From assembly GCA_002633025.1 (NCBI GenBank), contig NMRB01000096.1, forward strand, positions 492,927-556,926: a stretch of 64,000 nt of DNA. Reading direction: 5' to 3'. Positions within the stretch are counted from its first letter, which is position 1. Every line of letters begins with the position of its first letter. The DNA comes from Notospermus geniculatus (Eukaryota; Nemertea; Pilidiophora; Heteronemertea; Lineidae). A model generated the notes under the pieces. That model made no database searches. It was given only the letters and a program-made list of their open reading frames with translations, and was not told where the DNA came from. Both the position numbers and the translations under genes were made by a program. Below, piece by piece: positions 25,101 through 36,600 of the stretch.

Positions 25101-28100
25101 TCAAGTCATCGAAGCGTAATGTGAAGTCTAAGATTTCAGCAAACTGTTTGAACAAGGCTTGTTGTCGTTCTAGATGTTGTTCTGAGGTCATTTCACCGGA
25201 AGTCAAGGCGTATAGGATTGTAGGAACTATGGTTTCTGTGAAAAAGAAAGTGTGATAGACACGAATTAGCAATGGGTGGATTGATATGAGGAAACAATGC
25301 TATTGCAGGCTGTCAAGTAACTGAGAGTACGAAGAGACTTGTGGTGCTCCTCCACATGTGAGTTTCCTCATAGGAGTTGGCTCTCAATTGGGCAGTTAGT
25401 CTCCATGATTACCCATAGTTTTCTTGAGTTGCCCATAGAGAGCTAGCCCATAGAGTCTCCCACTGCTACTCCCTCAGACATGACTGCTGTGTGTGGGAAC
25501 GATCCCCTGGAATTACTCACACCTGTAGTAACACGATAATTTACCTGTACACTTCTACTGATCAACCCATTCAAAATAGAGATAATTGCTGAACTATCCC
25601 AGCTGCTCATCATTCAAGGTCTCTTTAAACACGTTCAATATGGCTGAGCAAGTCAGCATGCCAATATGATCTTAATAGCTCATTTGATCAAAGATATTTT
25701 TAAGTATGAGCCTACTATTGACCAGAAATCAAAGGCTAAGCACCTGGTAAGCTCACTTGAAACTGACTGTTGAGAATTTTGGTCGCTTGACATCAGGGAG
25801 AATTGATACAACTTGATAGGTGGTGGGAGGATTGATTTCTTTTCCTAAGGCCCCTATTACATAGAAATATACGGTATACAAAAACACCGGTTAACAATGG
25901 CTTCACGGTCGTGAATCCATTTGAAGCCTTTGTTAACCGGAGTTTTCATATACCCTACCGGTATACCTCTATGTAATAGGGGCCTAAGGAAACGAGTCTC
26001 CCTCTGAGCCTGTATCCGCCGTAACAAGACACACCTACCAGAAGGACACCTCTCTATTAATGACACTGAAACTCAAACTGGTCACTTTAATTGATTTTGG
26101 CCTCTGTAATCAGGACACTTCTGAACAGTCGACAGAATCTGTCAGTCCCAAAGGTGCCTTTTTTTATAGGGAAGTTCTACTCAACATTATGGGATGATAC
26201 TTTACAAAGATACGCTCTACGGAAATGTTATGTCAATACATGGTAGACTTCGATCAGGCGTGTTCAGTAACAGATGTATTATTCCTGGCATAAAAAGTGG
26301 CTTAAAATAGAACACGTTTTTTCATGAGGAATTCTGCAGAGCGAGTAGCAATATTCATGCCTGCGCCATACCTCGGAAACATCGGTGAGGTTAGCACCCT
26401 ATACCTGAGCTTGAGTGACTAAGTTAATGATACTCTGCATCAAATACGCAAATAATGCAAACTGCATGGCATGACATTTTCGCAAGATAATGGTTGTGAA
26501 GAAATTACTACGTGCTGTTGTTGCTGGTATTCAGCATTTTTACTACAACTGATGTTGTATCTATTCTTGTATCATTCTTTCTAAAGAGTATAAACTGGCA
26601 AGATCTGTTTAGAGCTACAGGGCTTTCAAGTGCTTTATCAGAGAATACCAAGGTCTGTATTAATGGTGAAGAAGATATGGCTTTTAGGTGACTTATTCCT
26701 GAAGTAGGACTTATTGGGATGAAATGTGTCAGCCATCTTCATCGGATGAGAGGATGACCTGAACCTACATCCACCACTTCCAACCTGACGGCTTTTAGGC
26801 AGGTCAGGTATTCCACAGACCTAACCATCGCGGCATGACAGTCCTTCACAACACATACATCTGAAGCAGCTTTCATATGAACGGCAATATAAAAGGGCTT
26901 GGCCGTATGTAGAAGAAAGACAAGGAAAATGTAATTACACCGTATTGGAGGTATCCTGCTGGATGTAATTACTTATGATTGCACCTTACATGCAAAGATT
27001 ACAAAGGCAGCTAAGATGGAGTTCATATGAAGACATCCAGGGATACACCGTGATAAATATAACTAGAGCAATGTCGATGGGAAGCCCATCGTATATCTCC
27101 CCGCTTTCGACAGGAAGTAATGGTGACATGGTTATTTTTCCTGTGTCTTTCACTTCAGTAGTGTTTTTCTTTAATTTGTCACATTTCAAATGCAATTTTC
27201 ATGCAGAAGGAATTGCATTTTGGAGTGTAAAAATGACTCTGGAGGCCATTTTTAACCCCCCCCCAAAACAAAAGTTTTGAAAGAAAAAAAATTTTTTCGA
27301 AAAAAAAATTTTTTTTTGAATTTTTTTTTCTCCCCCCCCCCCTCCTTGACAATCCTGGCGGAAACCCTGCCTGGTGGGAAGAGGCCGAGTTCGATCGAAG
27401 TACATTGGGGGTTGGGAGTGTTGTGCACATTAGTGGATGAGTACATAATATATACCAATGTTTCAAACTCCTCCATTGAACGGTGAAGGAGGAGATATCA
27501 CTTTTGGACGGCTCATGGTTTTTATCGAAGTTTGACCCCTGTGACCTTGAAACTAGGTCAAGGTCAAAACCCCTATGATATATTGTGAAGCTGTCACAGA
27601 TAAACCTTCACACAAAATTTCATCACTTTATCACAATTACTTTAGGAGTAATGACCATAAATGTGTTTTTCACATAACGCCCCCTGGTGGAAAGACAGGG
27701 GGTTGGATCGAAATTCCAAGAGTGTTGTGCACAATAGTGGATGAGTACCTAATACATACTAAAGATTCAAGCTCCTCCGTTGAACGGTCTAGGAGGAGAT
27801 ATCACTTTCGGACGGACGGACAGCCGGACGGCCGCACAGCCGGACTGACGGCGGAGGGTAAAACAATATCTCCCTGACTTTTTTCAAAAAGCGGCGAGAT
27901 AATTAGAATCAGACCATTGCGTGACCTGAAGCTTCTGCTTTCTCCTTATTGCTGCACATACTTTCAAGATACCATATGATAATAACATGAAGATATATAT
28001 ACATGTATACATGTAGCAGTTTCCACTGTAACGCTTGTCGCAGTCTCATAGCACTTCACATTATGACCCCAGTCTCTTCAGAAACCTTCCTGGGGAACTC

Positions 28101-31100
28101 AAGGAGCAGTTCATTCAGCACATCCCTTGATCCTTTCAGAGAAGTTGAGAATTAAGAGTGGTGACTCGGCTGGAAATTGAACCCATAACCTCAGAGGTGA
28201 CAGTCATTGGTATACCACTGCACCACTCTGACTGCCTCCCTTTATCCAGTGGCAAACACAGCAAGGGGATCAAGTTTTTATCATTATAACTCCACTTATC
28301 AATGGAAATAGGAATAGAAGTCTCCAGAGAATGTCCAATCAATTGAGCTTAATTGCCCTTCCTTCAGCAAATTGCTGTATGACCCCTTGATGCCTTTCAT
28401 CGATCATGTTAAATATCAGAGGAGCAGATACAATATGATATAGAGTAGCGTAGAGAGTACGATACTGAAGAGTCTGAAATGATGAGTGGGATGGCGCTCT
28501 TGGCTTCTCCAATAGGGATTTCTGGTAATGGACTTCCATCTACAATCAAATTTTGGATAACTGCAGTCGACCCGTTTCGAAACAATCAATGCCTACATGT
28601 AACAATAGTGATAACAGTATGAAGCTTGCACTTCCACTGTAACACAGTCTCAAAGGGCTTCACATTACTACCCTAGTCTCTCCAGAAACCGTTGTGTGTG
28701 GAACTCAAGGAGCAGCTCACATTCAGCATTTCATTTGATCCTTTCAGACCAGCTAAGGAACAAAGGCGACTCAGCCGGCTATTGAACACATGACCTCTTG
28801 AGCCCAACACTCAAGCACTGCACCACTGTGTCCCCCAGCACCAACCTACTCACTCTGAGAGAAAAGCATGACAGAATCCTTTGAAATTTATCGCAACACC
28901 CACATTCTCAGCATGCTCTTTCTTCCAGTGATATTCTTTACCATAATGATGTAACTAAAATCCCCAGCGGCCAACTGCCGCGATCTATAACTCTTTGCTA
29001 TCGAAGGCACTGTACGTGCAAATTCGTTGATTAGGTCGTCAATAACTGCCAAGATTATTCCGGTCATTAACGGGGGCAGTGAGTTTAATTACCTTTGTGT
29101 AGCAGTGGTCATGAACAGAAGTGAACACATTTCATTTTATTACATGTCACATCAACACTGCTGCGACTTGGACAGTGGAGAACAAAGAGGGAGTTATCGC
29201 GAAGTACCCCAAGGTGGTTCATTGAGCCCCATGTTTGCTATCATTAATTTTCTGCCACATAAATACCACACTTTTACATGTTCTAACCTGTATCAAAGTG
29301 TGCATTCACATTATAATCATTCACGAAATATACTCTTACTTACCTAATTGTAATGAAAATTCGTAAAATTTTTTGAGCTGAAGAACTAATGGGCAGACAC
29401 ATCTCCACGCGGCGTCCTGCAGGTCCTCATTGAGAGGATTTGATATGGCCTGAAATGTGAGATGAAATCCAACATGGGACAGCTTTCTCAAAACTTGATA
29501 TGAAATATACCGAAATTCAAATATTCCATACCGGTACATGTCAAAAGTCAACTCCACATAATCTTTTGAAGACGTCAATGACTTCAAGTTTTAGAAACGT
29601 ATCTCAGAAATATTGGAAACATCGATCTGGCTACTTACCGAACGTATTTCATCTGAAGCACTATGATAATTCTGTAATTCCTCTAGAACTACGATGGAAT
29701 CTTTTAAGACCGTGTCTACGTTATTCCAGACTTCTAATTCTTCCTCTGTAGGCTGACAATCTGCGAAGAAGAAATTTGACTTCAGGAACACTATATAAAG
29801 AGTATCCCCTTTAGAGACTGATCCTTGGCTTCATCAGTTGGATGTAGTGGCATTTACAGGCCATTTACGGACTTCTGATTCTGTATTTGAAGGAAAAAGC
29901 CCAACACCCCATCAATCATGCCGGGTCTAGAAACCAACGCAGAATTAGCCTAACCAGGCAAAACATCATAACGATTTTAAGAATTTGAAAAAATACGAAC
30001 ATGACACCAGAGCAGAGAGTAACAGAGAAGACAAGCCGCCCACTTCTTTTCCAATATGCCAAGAGAAGGATAACACAGCAAGGCCTACAACCAATGATGC
30101 TGATGGCATTTACCACTCGCTCTCTTCATCAGAATCCTGCTCCCAAAAGAGAGTGTCAATATGTAACTGAAAAGCTTCTCTTGTACTTGTATCTGGACCT
30201 AGACAAGATGCTGTGGTCATCTGGGAGGGTACTGCTACATCTGCCAAGAAAAGCTACCCCAACGGCAACTTATGGAGAGTGTGTTCTTGACGGCTTAATG
30301 GAACAAACTATCACCGTCACCTGCCATCTTTAAATCTCTCCTGAAGACGAACCTCTTTAGAACAGCGTTTCGGGAGAGGCACTTTGTAAATCGCCCCGAG
30401 CAGGCTCTGCCTGGATGCCATTAGTATAACACAGGGCCTACAGTGTTCACAGCAGTAACTCACAGCAGCATCAGTAGCTGCAATCACAAATCACAGGCTC
30501 TCCATGTTTAGTTTTTGGACTAAATCTAAAAATGTTTGCGCAATTGCCATAATCGTCACCTCCCAAATTGTTCTAGATTGCACTAAATGAAGAGCCAATT
30601 ATTGTTAGCAGTAATTGTGTCATTGTGACACCAGTATCAATCTGATCTAATCCATCAGCCATGGTGACCGAGACAGTTTCTGAGTTGGATGAAACAGGCT
30701 GACAAGGTCACTGTTGAGAGAGTAAATCAAAATGGATGACAATCACTCAATGAACTGCAGGGTTTCCTCCAGGATTAAGAACAGAGGGGGGAGGGTGCTG
30801 GTGGAGATACACATGAACTGGATGTATTGACAATTACTGGAAGTGGAAGCCAGAGGGAGGAGGAGTCAGAATCATCAAAATGTTCGTCATTCAAAACTTT
30901 CTCATGTTTTGCAGTTAGGATCTCCACCTGGGACAAACCTTTGGGGATAATCTCCATCATCTGCCACCCCCTTTCCAATGAAGGCACTTCAAAGTAACGT
31001 TGTAATAGCAAAATCTATGCGTTTCCCAACTGGGCGCAAGTTTTCAAAGCCTCAGGTGGAGGTCAGCTGGTATTGGTAGACAAAAAAGAGGACAGTACAT

Positions 31101-31645
31101 GTAGAATTTTACACAATACAATATACAAAAGAAGTATTCACAGCGGACAAATGTCAGGTCAGACAAAGTACTTGTGATATCCGTGTGTGTGTGTCAACAT
31201 TCCAGACTATGGCCAGTACATAGTCTGATACAATATAACTAATAACTGTTCCAACTGACTTGATCACTGTCCACAAAGCCCATCATGAATCGACCAATGT
31301 GAATTTCGGTACCAAAAATATATTGAATTACATGTAGGAGCTGAGTGGCATATTATGGCATTGTAAGTGCTGTCCACAACATTGGGCGAGAGTGGCTGGA
31401 GAAAACCTGTGCTGTCAATGAGAGTTGCCCATTCTATCTTTATTACATGAAGAGCAGGTTCGACCAGGATTGAACCCAGACTTCAGACATGTCAGAGTGG
31501 ACAAATGCCAATGTTCCGACTGTACCATTTTAGACAGTTCCAAATATATCTGGTATACACTGTACTTACTTTCAAAGTCTACATAGAAGTCGATCTTGTT
31601 CGCATGGTCATCCCTGTTCGTCAGAACCTTCAAGAGGTTCCCCAT
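19171..31645 (-). CDS. CYRI (FAM49): CYFIP-related RAC1 interactor (CYRI/FAM49), 10 coding exons, 325 aa
   Basis: Binds active RAC1 and competes with the WAVE/Scar complex, restraining Arp2/3-driven protrusion. Coding exons in transcript order: 31570-31645, 29639-29760, 29344-29449, 25099-25235, 24388-24462, 21346-21465, 21096-21175, 20780-20906, 20320-20390, 19171-19234. All join in phase with GT-AG borders and give 325 codons, against about 324 in vertebrate CYRIB. The start MGNLLKVL fits the family's N-myristoylation signal (Gly2), which places the protein on membranes. The segment [12 protein letters not shown] keeps the adjacent Arg pair (R161/R162 here) equivalent to the RAC1-contacting Arg160/161 of [21 protein letters not shown] near residues 258-273 and the C-terminal YTTKHLND are family signatures. 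An AG acceptor just 5' of the ATG (about 31673) implies at least one upstream non-coding exon, not located. It cannot be assigned to the vertebrate A or B paralog, and is probably the single pre-duplication gene. Confidence 0.96.
20494..20730. mobile_element. MITE in CYRI intron 8
   Basis: The ends are TAATAGAGAGGTTAAGAT and ATCTTAACCTCTCTATTA, perfect inverted repeats. Inside them lie the imperfect inverted stretches CCGAGAACGAGAACG and CGTTCTCGTTCTCGG. It is 237 bp long with a possible TA target duplication. The copy begins only 50 bp from the donor site of CYRI exon 8 (20780). The 164-aa minus ORF covering it is partly exon 8 and partly MITE. Confidence 0.85.
22560..22712 (-). mobile_element. 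tRNA-derived SINE copy in CYRI intron 5
   Basis: Read on the minus strand, an A box (from GCACTGAGCCACC at about 22688) precedes a strong B box (GAGTTCGAATCC, 22645-22655), then a tail containing a GAACTCAAGGAG-type segment and CAGACCAGCTGAG. The same tail is found at 28075-28240 and 28650-28840, so all three belong to one family. Confidence 0.72.
22789..22990. mobile_element. MITE with ~34-bp perfect inverted ends
   Basis: The left end GACCCTCCACAGCAAAACC... continues to CGCATGTCGCTC, and is matched base for base by the right end GAGCGACATGCG... to GGAGGGTC. The total is about 200 bp with an AT-richer, non-coding core. Near-perfect arms suggest recent insertion or homogenisation. Confidence 0.87.
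23285..23366. repeat. Two-copy 36-bp tandem duplication
   Basis: GAGCCAGAACCTTTGTCCCT and the following TATCTGTACAGCA occur twice, starting at 23291 and 23327, without mismatches in the shared part. It lies in CYRI intron 5 and produces no coding consequence. Confidence 0.9.
24547..24817. mobile_element. GC-rich 271-bp MITE in CYRI intron 4
   Basis: The ends match as 21-bp inverted repeats (TACGTTGCACAATTGACCTC reads the same inward from both sides). The interior is CpG-rich with several CGCGGA and GTACG pieces, unlike the AT-rich flanks. Arg-rich ORFs seen on both strands here are a by-product of CpG content, not genes. The right end stops about 280 bp short of exon 4, on its donor side. 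Confidence 0.87.
25345..25470. repeat. Fragment of the GTGAGTTTTCTTGT...GGCTCTC MITE family
   Basis: It contains CTCCTCCACATGTGAGTTTCCTCA, GTTGGCTCTCAATTGGG and CCATAGTTTTCTTGAGTTGCCCATAGAGAG. These are also found in the fuller element at 62165-62498 and in a fragment at 31975-32070. One end appears truncated. Confidence 0.6.
25841..25991. mobile_element. Almost fully palindromic 151-bp MITE
   Basis: The ends are TTTCCTAAGGCCCCTATTAC and GTAATAGGGGCCTAAGGAAA. Symmetry continues inward through ATAC, ACCGGTTAACAA and a short loop near 25917, so the whole element can form one long hairpin. It lies in CYRI intron 3 and is non-coding. Confidence 0.88.
26040..26165. repeat. Dispersed repeat, GGACACCTCTCTATTAA family
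   Basis: It shares AGGACACCTCTCTATTAA, TAATCAGGACACTTCT and CAGTCCCAAAGGTG(T)CC-type blocks with 38655-38825 and 53035-53225. The three copies are diverged and non-coding. Confidence 0.6.
27240..27900 (+). repeat. Dispersed repeat with homopolymer tract and GGACGG-rich tail
   Basis: The left part (27258-27340) is runs of A, T and C able to fold on themselves. Two related segments follow (about 27355-27500 and 27690-27800), each with GTTGTGCACA.TAGTGGATGAGTA, CAAACTCCTCC-like and GGAGGAGATATCACTTT blocks. Between them lies TGACCTTGAAACTAGGTCAAGG and after them a GGACGGACGGACAG-like tail. The two-segment layout looks like an internal duplication of a repeat. The ORFs here are K/F/N-rich translations of the homopolymers and were dropped. 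Confidence 0.7.
28075..28240 (-). mobile_element. tRNA-derived SINE copy (degenerate B box)
   Basis: On the minus strand the A box comes from TACCACTGCACCACTCTGA (about 28212-28230) and the B box, GGTTCAATTTCC, is one or two bases off consensus. The tail GGGGAACTCAAGGAGCAG, read on the plus strand, matches the copies at 22560 and 28650. Confidence 0.62.
28650..28840 (-). mobile_element. tRNA-derived SINE copy (degenerate)
   Basis: The same family lies 500 bp away in the same orientation. It has GGAACTCAAGGAGCAGCTCA, CAGACCAGCTAAGG, then a decayed B box and the A box reverse AGCACTGCACCACTGTG (about 28813-28829). It sits in CYRI intron 3. Confidence 0.62.
30320..30425 (+). mobile_element. Possible LINE reverse-transcriptase C-terminal remnant
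   Basis: One plus frame reads [20 protein letters not shown] and runs on about 15 more residues to a stop. A final FKS.LKT.LFR motif is typical of the last residues of several metazoan LINE polymerases. No catalytic domain is present upstream, so at most this is a 5'-truncated tail. The identification rests on one short motif. Confidence 0.35.
31438..31500 (-). mobile_element. SINE head fragment overlapping CYRI first coding intron
   Basis: GCAGGTTCGACC and GATTGAACCC (reverse B box) occur within 60 bp, followed by CATGTCAGAGTGG. This is too short to assign to a family. It lies about 70-130 bp beyond the donor of CYRI coding exon 1. Confidence 0.4.
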
Positions 31646-31714
31646 TGTGGCCCTCTACACGTTCCAAACCTGCAACGAAAACGGAGGAAATTTGTATCAG
31701 TATGGATTGAGAAC

Positions 31715-31790
31715 ATGAAATAGAAACGGGTTTCTAAGGTGAAAGACATCGCTTCCTACCAGATTCGAACCCATACCATACCATACAACC
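31715..31790 (-). mobile_element. SINE fragment, same family as 13966-14045
   Basis: ATAGAAACGGGTTTCTAAGG, GTGAAAGACATCGCTTCC and CCAGATTCGAACCC repeat the 13966 copy almost exactly. The end is a perfect reverse B box. It lies just upstream of the CYRI start-codon exon and within its probable 5' UTR intron. Confidence 0.6.
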
Positions 31791-31974
31791 CATACAGATT
31801 CGGACCCTCGTGTTAGGCGGATATGTATATGGACAGTAGTATGGATTGAGAAATATCAACATCTCAGAGGCACAGGAGGTGAAGGTAGGTCATGTATAAT
31901 GTAGGTAGCCAACTATTAAAGGCACCCTCAAGACTTTTCTCAAGCGAGTTTGCAATTGTTGGTCCTTCCTGTTC

Positions 31975-32070
31975 ATGCTGAGGGAATGACATAAGTGACT
32001 ACCCGTAGTTTTCTATGGTTGAGTTGCCCATAGAGAGCCAACTCTCCGAAGAAAACACTCGCGTGGAACA
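31975..32070. repeat. Fragment of the 62165 MITE family
   Basis: GTAGTTTTCTATGGTTGAGT, TGCCCATAGAGAGCCAAC and GAAAACACTCGCGTGG align with the element at 62165-62498. It is one end only. Confidence 0.6.
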
Positions 32071-32723
32071 GCGCTTTGAACTTACAGCCTTCCGTTGACT
32101 TGGTTCAACAACCTGTGACCAGTACAGTATAACAATTGGCAATTGAGTGAAGTCAATAATGCAGATGTAACTCAGCAGCCACCAATATACGAAACACCAT
32201 TGTGGCTTAATTCAGGCGCCAGTTTTATCAGCTCTGTTAATTCCATGCTGGAAGTAGTATCTCCCCGAACACAGCATAAATGAATAGAGATTACCATTCA
32301 TAAATTAGTGGCATTTTTTCGCATCTCGAACCAGATCATGTAACGATCGAGAGACACTCCTCGAGTGCTGGCCATTGATTGGATGCTAACCCACTTCGTC
32401 CTCAGGATGAACGTGGAATCTGCTCCAAGAATCCCAAGAGCTCAATGTAAATGAGTTCGGCAGAAGTGAAGATTCCAGTGTCAGTGATGACACCACAGAT
32501 TCCTGTGAAGGGTTTTTATGGTCAATATCAACTGTGATCGAGCACAAAGCAGTAGCTTTACACATATGAGTGTGTAACTTTGGTTTAGTTTAGTTTCATC
32601 AGGAACAGAAACTTTGCTAATCTACAGGGTGTCCCGCAAAAGATGGGTTCATTGTTTCTCTCATTGGGGACACCCATGAGACTGCCCACTGAAGAGAAGT
32701 TCTAAACCAACACACTACTGACA

Positions 32724-34706
32724 CTGCAATTACCAGGATGCTGCACCTACATGAAGCCTTCATCATAAATGCCAGAGGGCCTGAGTACCGAGTGAGCAGG
32801 GAGAGACTGGCACCATGGCTCTGAACCCCCCCCCCCCCATTTTCTACACTGGCCGAAATGCCACCCAAAGAAAACCCTGGTCACATCTCGGGTACATGAT
32901 CTCCAATCAAGACAAACTGATACATTACACTGAAGTATCTTTGATCTGTAGTGCATGGATCATCTAGCAACTAATGATATTGATCTCCAAGAACAATACA
33001 AGGTTCCTGTCAGCTATGATTAGCAGAGTGTAGCATGATCTTGATTGTGTTGCAATGAACACGGCTAATATGGCAAAGAGCAGAGGTTATACAGTACACA
33101 CTCATGGTGAGACAAACCGATTACACAACATGCTCTCTTGTCTGAGCCTTGACATTTAAGGCTGGCATTAAAACACATACAACTCTGCATTTCTACCATC
33201 ATGCACTTCATGAACAAGAGAATGCCACAGCATGAGAGCAAAGCTTTGAAGATTAAAAGAAACCTATCCCGAGGCACATGTAATCAGTGGTTCTTAGCAG
33301 TAGCAGTCACTTCCTACGTCACTGTTTATGCAGTGGGATGTAGGGAGCGAGCACTGAGAACCAGCTAATTACCACAAGATTTGAAAGAAACCATGCAGAC
33401 AGAACCACCACACAATCAGGTAGAGAAAACCACTAACTTACATGTATGAAATGAGGAGAAAGTGCGGGCTAATTAGCACAAGCCAATTCACGCCAGAGAG
33501 CTAAACAAGCAAATACCGAACAAAGGTGGAGATCTTAGAGGCACAGCTATTGAATCTTAGTTACTGCTGATAATACGGCCACAATTGGTTACTATGATTG
33601 AACTCCCACATGGCATGAATGTCAAAGCCAACCAAAACAGTGGTTTCACTGCAAACTGATTCCAAGCACAAGGTATTGCAATCATGCAATAGCTTTTCAT
33701 CATGTGATGTACTGTANCTGCAATTACCAGGATGCTGCACCCACATGAAGCCTTCATCATAAATGCCAGAGGGCCTGAGTATCGAGTGAGCAGGGGAGAG
33801 ACTGGCACCATGGCTCTGAAATCCCCCCCCCCATTTTCTACACTGGCCGAAATGCCACCCAAAGAAAACCCTGGTCACATCTCGGGTACATGATCTCCAA
33901 TCAAGACAAATTGATACATTACACTGAAGTATCTTTGATCTGTAGTGCATGGATCATCTAGCAACTAATGATATTGATCTCCAAGAACAATGGTTCCTGT
34001 CAGCTATGATTAGCAGAGTGTAGCATGATCTTGATTGTGTTGCAATGAACACGGCTAATATGGCAAAGAGCAGAGGTTATACAGTACACACTCATGGTGA
34101 GACAAACCGATTACACAACATGCTCTCTTGTCTGAGCCTTGACATTTACGGCTGGCATTAAAACACATACAACTCTGCATTTCTACCATCATGCACTTCA
34201 TGAACAAGAGAATGCCACAGCATGAGAGCAAAGCTTTGAAGATTAAAAGAAACCTATCCCGAGGCACATGTAATCAGTGGTTCTTAGCAGTAGCAGTCAC
34301 TTCCTACGTCACTGTTTATGCAGTGGGATGTAGGGAGCGAGCACTGAGAACCAGCTAATTACCACAAGATTTGAAAGAAACCATGCAGACAGAACCACCA
34401 CACAATCAGGTAGAGAAAACCACTAACTTACATGTATGAAATGAGGAGAAAGTGCGGGCTAATTAGCACAAGCCAATTCACGCCAGAGAGCTAAACAAGC
34501 AAATACCGAACAAAGGTGGAGATCTTAGAGGCACAGCTATTGAATCTTAGTTACTGCTGATAATACGGCCACAATTGGTTACTATGATTGAACTCCCACA
34601 TGGCATGAATGTCAAAGCCAACCAAAACAGTGGTTTCACTGCAAACTGATTCCAAGCACAAGGTATTGCAATCATGCAATAGCTTTTCATCATGTGATGT
34701 ACTGTA
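32724..34706. repeat. ~1-kb tandem duplication around a single N
   Basis: Unit 1 (32724-33716) and unit 2 (33718-34706) are nearly identical. Differences include a C homopolymer length, an AATACAAGG/AATGG indel and a few substitutions. The only base between them is an N at 33717. Unit 1 ends ...GATGTACTGTA, exactly where unit 2 also leaves the repeat. A single N between two matching contig ends is what scaffolding leaves when overlapping or allelic contigs are not merged, so this may not exist in the genome. No gene lies inside. Confidence 0.9.
33283..33362. mobile_element. Degenerate hairpin related to the GGTTCTTAG MITE
   Basis: GTGGTTCTTAGCAGTAGCAG is followed by CACTTCCTACGTCACTG, then GGGAGCGAGCACTGAGAACC as the opposite arm. 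The arms and the GGGAGCGAG.GCT core resemble the cleaner copies at 38219-38322 and 52571-52664. The second copy of the duplication carries the same hairpin at about 34277-34354. Confidence 0.55.
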
Positions 34707-36453
34707 CACGTAAGATGAGGTCAGCATAAATGGATTCTGGGAAAAAATGTAACATTCGCTGATTGCCAAGACCACTGCCCACTCTGGCCGATGAAAGGAG
34801 TGTTTTACAAAAATGCGATTGGATGAATCAAACAGATCAGGTTGTTCTTTGACCAGGGTTTCAGTTTCTCCGCCTGGCTTTTTGTTAGGGTGGCGCACCC
34901 TACCTTAGCGATTTTACCACCCTAATTACAAGTAGCCATCCTACCTTGCAGCCCAATTTTGTAATGGTTTTCTATTGCACCCCCTACCTAAAATTGGTGA
35001 CCAGGGCCCTATCTTAATTTGCTAAGTAATGAGAAATCCTGGAATTTCAAGGGTACCACCCTACTTTAGGAAATCCTGTGGAGAACACTGGGGTTTTAGC
35101 TTTCTACCACCAGTGCGTAGGATCAAGCCTGACATCAGGACAGCACTGATGAAACATCTTGCTACGCTATATGTCACATACATTTACACTGAGCATGTCA
35201 AACCATATTTCCTCAACGAGAGCAGTATCATACATCATACTGCCAATACGCTTTAAATAACAGAGCTGGTGGTATAATATGTATTTTGATGTAATTACAA
35301 CTAATGTTTGTGTGCATGGAGGAGAGTGGTTTTTGTTCATATATACAATAGTCAGCTGGTAACATTAGATCTACAATGTATCTGGCAACAATGAACATTT
35401 TATCAGCAGGAATGGCATCTTCTTCTTCTAAGATAAGAGACACTGTCTGCTACCATAAGGAAATGAAGAAGAATGAGAACAACCTGGAACAGAATTTCAC
35501 TCTGTAGACCAAACAAGAAAGTAATGAGCAGGTAAACTTCCCTACTTATCTTGTTAAACCTGAGAACAACACACCAAGTTGAAAAGCCGTGAAATCCTCC
35601 AGAAGAATCACCTCAAACTTGAGAAAGATATGAAGATAACTGCACTATCTTTCATTCATCTTCAAGAAGATACAGAGTATTCAGGTGAAACTAACCTCAG
35701 CAGCCGTACATCAGGATGCCATGGTGATTCAAAATCATCTGTTTATTCTGTTTTTTCACTTGCGAATCAAGAAAGTAGCCTACTAACAGCCACCTTGGTC
35801 GATGTAGTTTCCATTCACTTTTCCCAATAGCTGATGGAAAATTGCCAATCACAATAGCGTGAGGTTAGGTATACTTTCTGATCTTGGTTAGGCCTACATG
35901 CAGTTTCCCCCCAAGGAATCAGGAGGATCTGAGAGGATCAATGCCATTTATATCAGGAAGGTAAAGGTACATGTAATTTCAGGACCATTAAGTTCAACAT
36001 CTTCAATGATTCTCTGTTTCTTTTCTTCCAAGTTGAGAAGAGACCATGGTACTGGTAGAATACCAACACAAACCTAATGTTGACAAATTGACCATCAATT
36101 ATGTAGGCTACTTCTTTGTGATTTATGTACTTTATTCTTGTAGGCATAATGGCTTCAGTAAAATCTCGCAAGTTGCAAAACTTCCTGGTTTGGAAATCCA
36201 ACGTGTTTTTTTAAAATAAAACTTGACTAAGGTAGGCCTATTAGTATTAGGCCTACATGCTATGCTAACTTTTGTGTCACCTTGCCCCAGCCGAGGCGAC
36301 TGCACTGGCACACAGCAAGCTAGGTAGGTACCTAACATCCTCTTCCCTCCCTTCTGTCAGAAGGGCCTCACTCAGTCACTGCTAGCCAAGTACTAGTTTT
36401 TTAGTAGTGCCTTACTCCCATCCGCCTGCACCATTTGCACAAATCTCGGCTAA
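34707..36453. other. Intergenic or CYRI 5' intron, no gene recognised
   Basis: Short ORFs on both strands without family resemblance. CYRI needs an upstream non-coding exon and promoter, which could lie here or in the CpG-containing stretch around 36810-36850, but nothing in the sequence fixes it. Confidence 0.5.
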
Positions 36454-36600
36454 AGTTTAGAATCCCCGATCGGAAGTGACGTTTACTCCATGACCATGGC
36501 ACACAATGGAAATCCTATTGTAGGCCTACAATGCGGCTTATTCCACCAATCGATGTCGACGATGACCTTTTTTTTGGGCACTGATCGGGGATTCTAAACT
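36454..36600. mobile_element. MITE with AGTTTAGAATCCCCGATC ends
   Basis: The left end AGTTTAGAATCCCCGATCGG and the right end, ending in GATCGGGGATTCTAAACT, are inverted repeats of about 20 bp. The total is 147 bp. The interior contains TTTACTCCATG and ACACAATGGAAATCCT. A second copy, reversed and carrying an insertion, is at 51148-51798. Confidence 0.88.
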
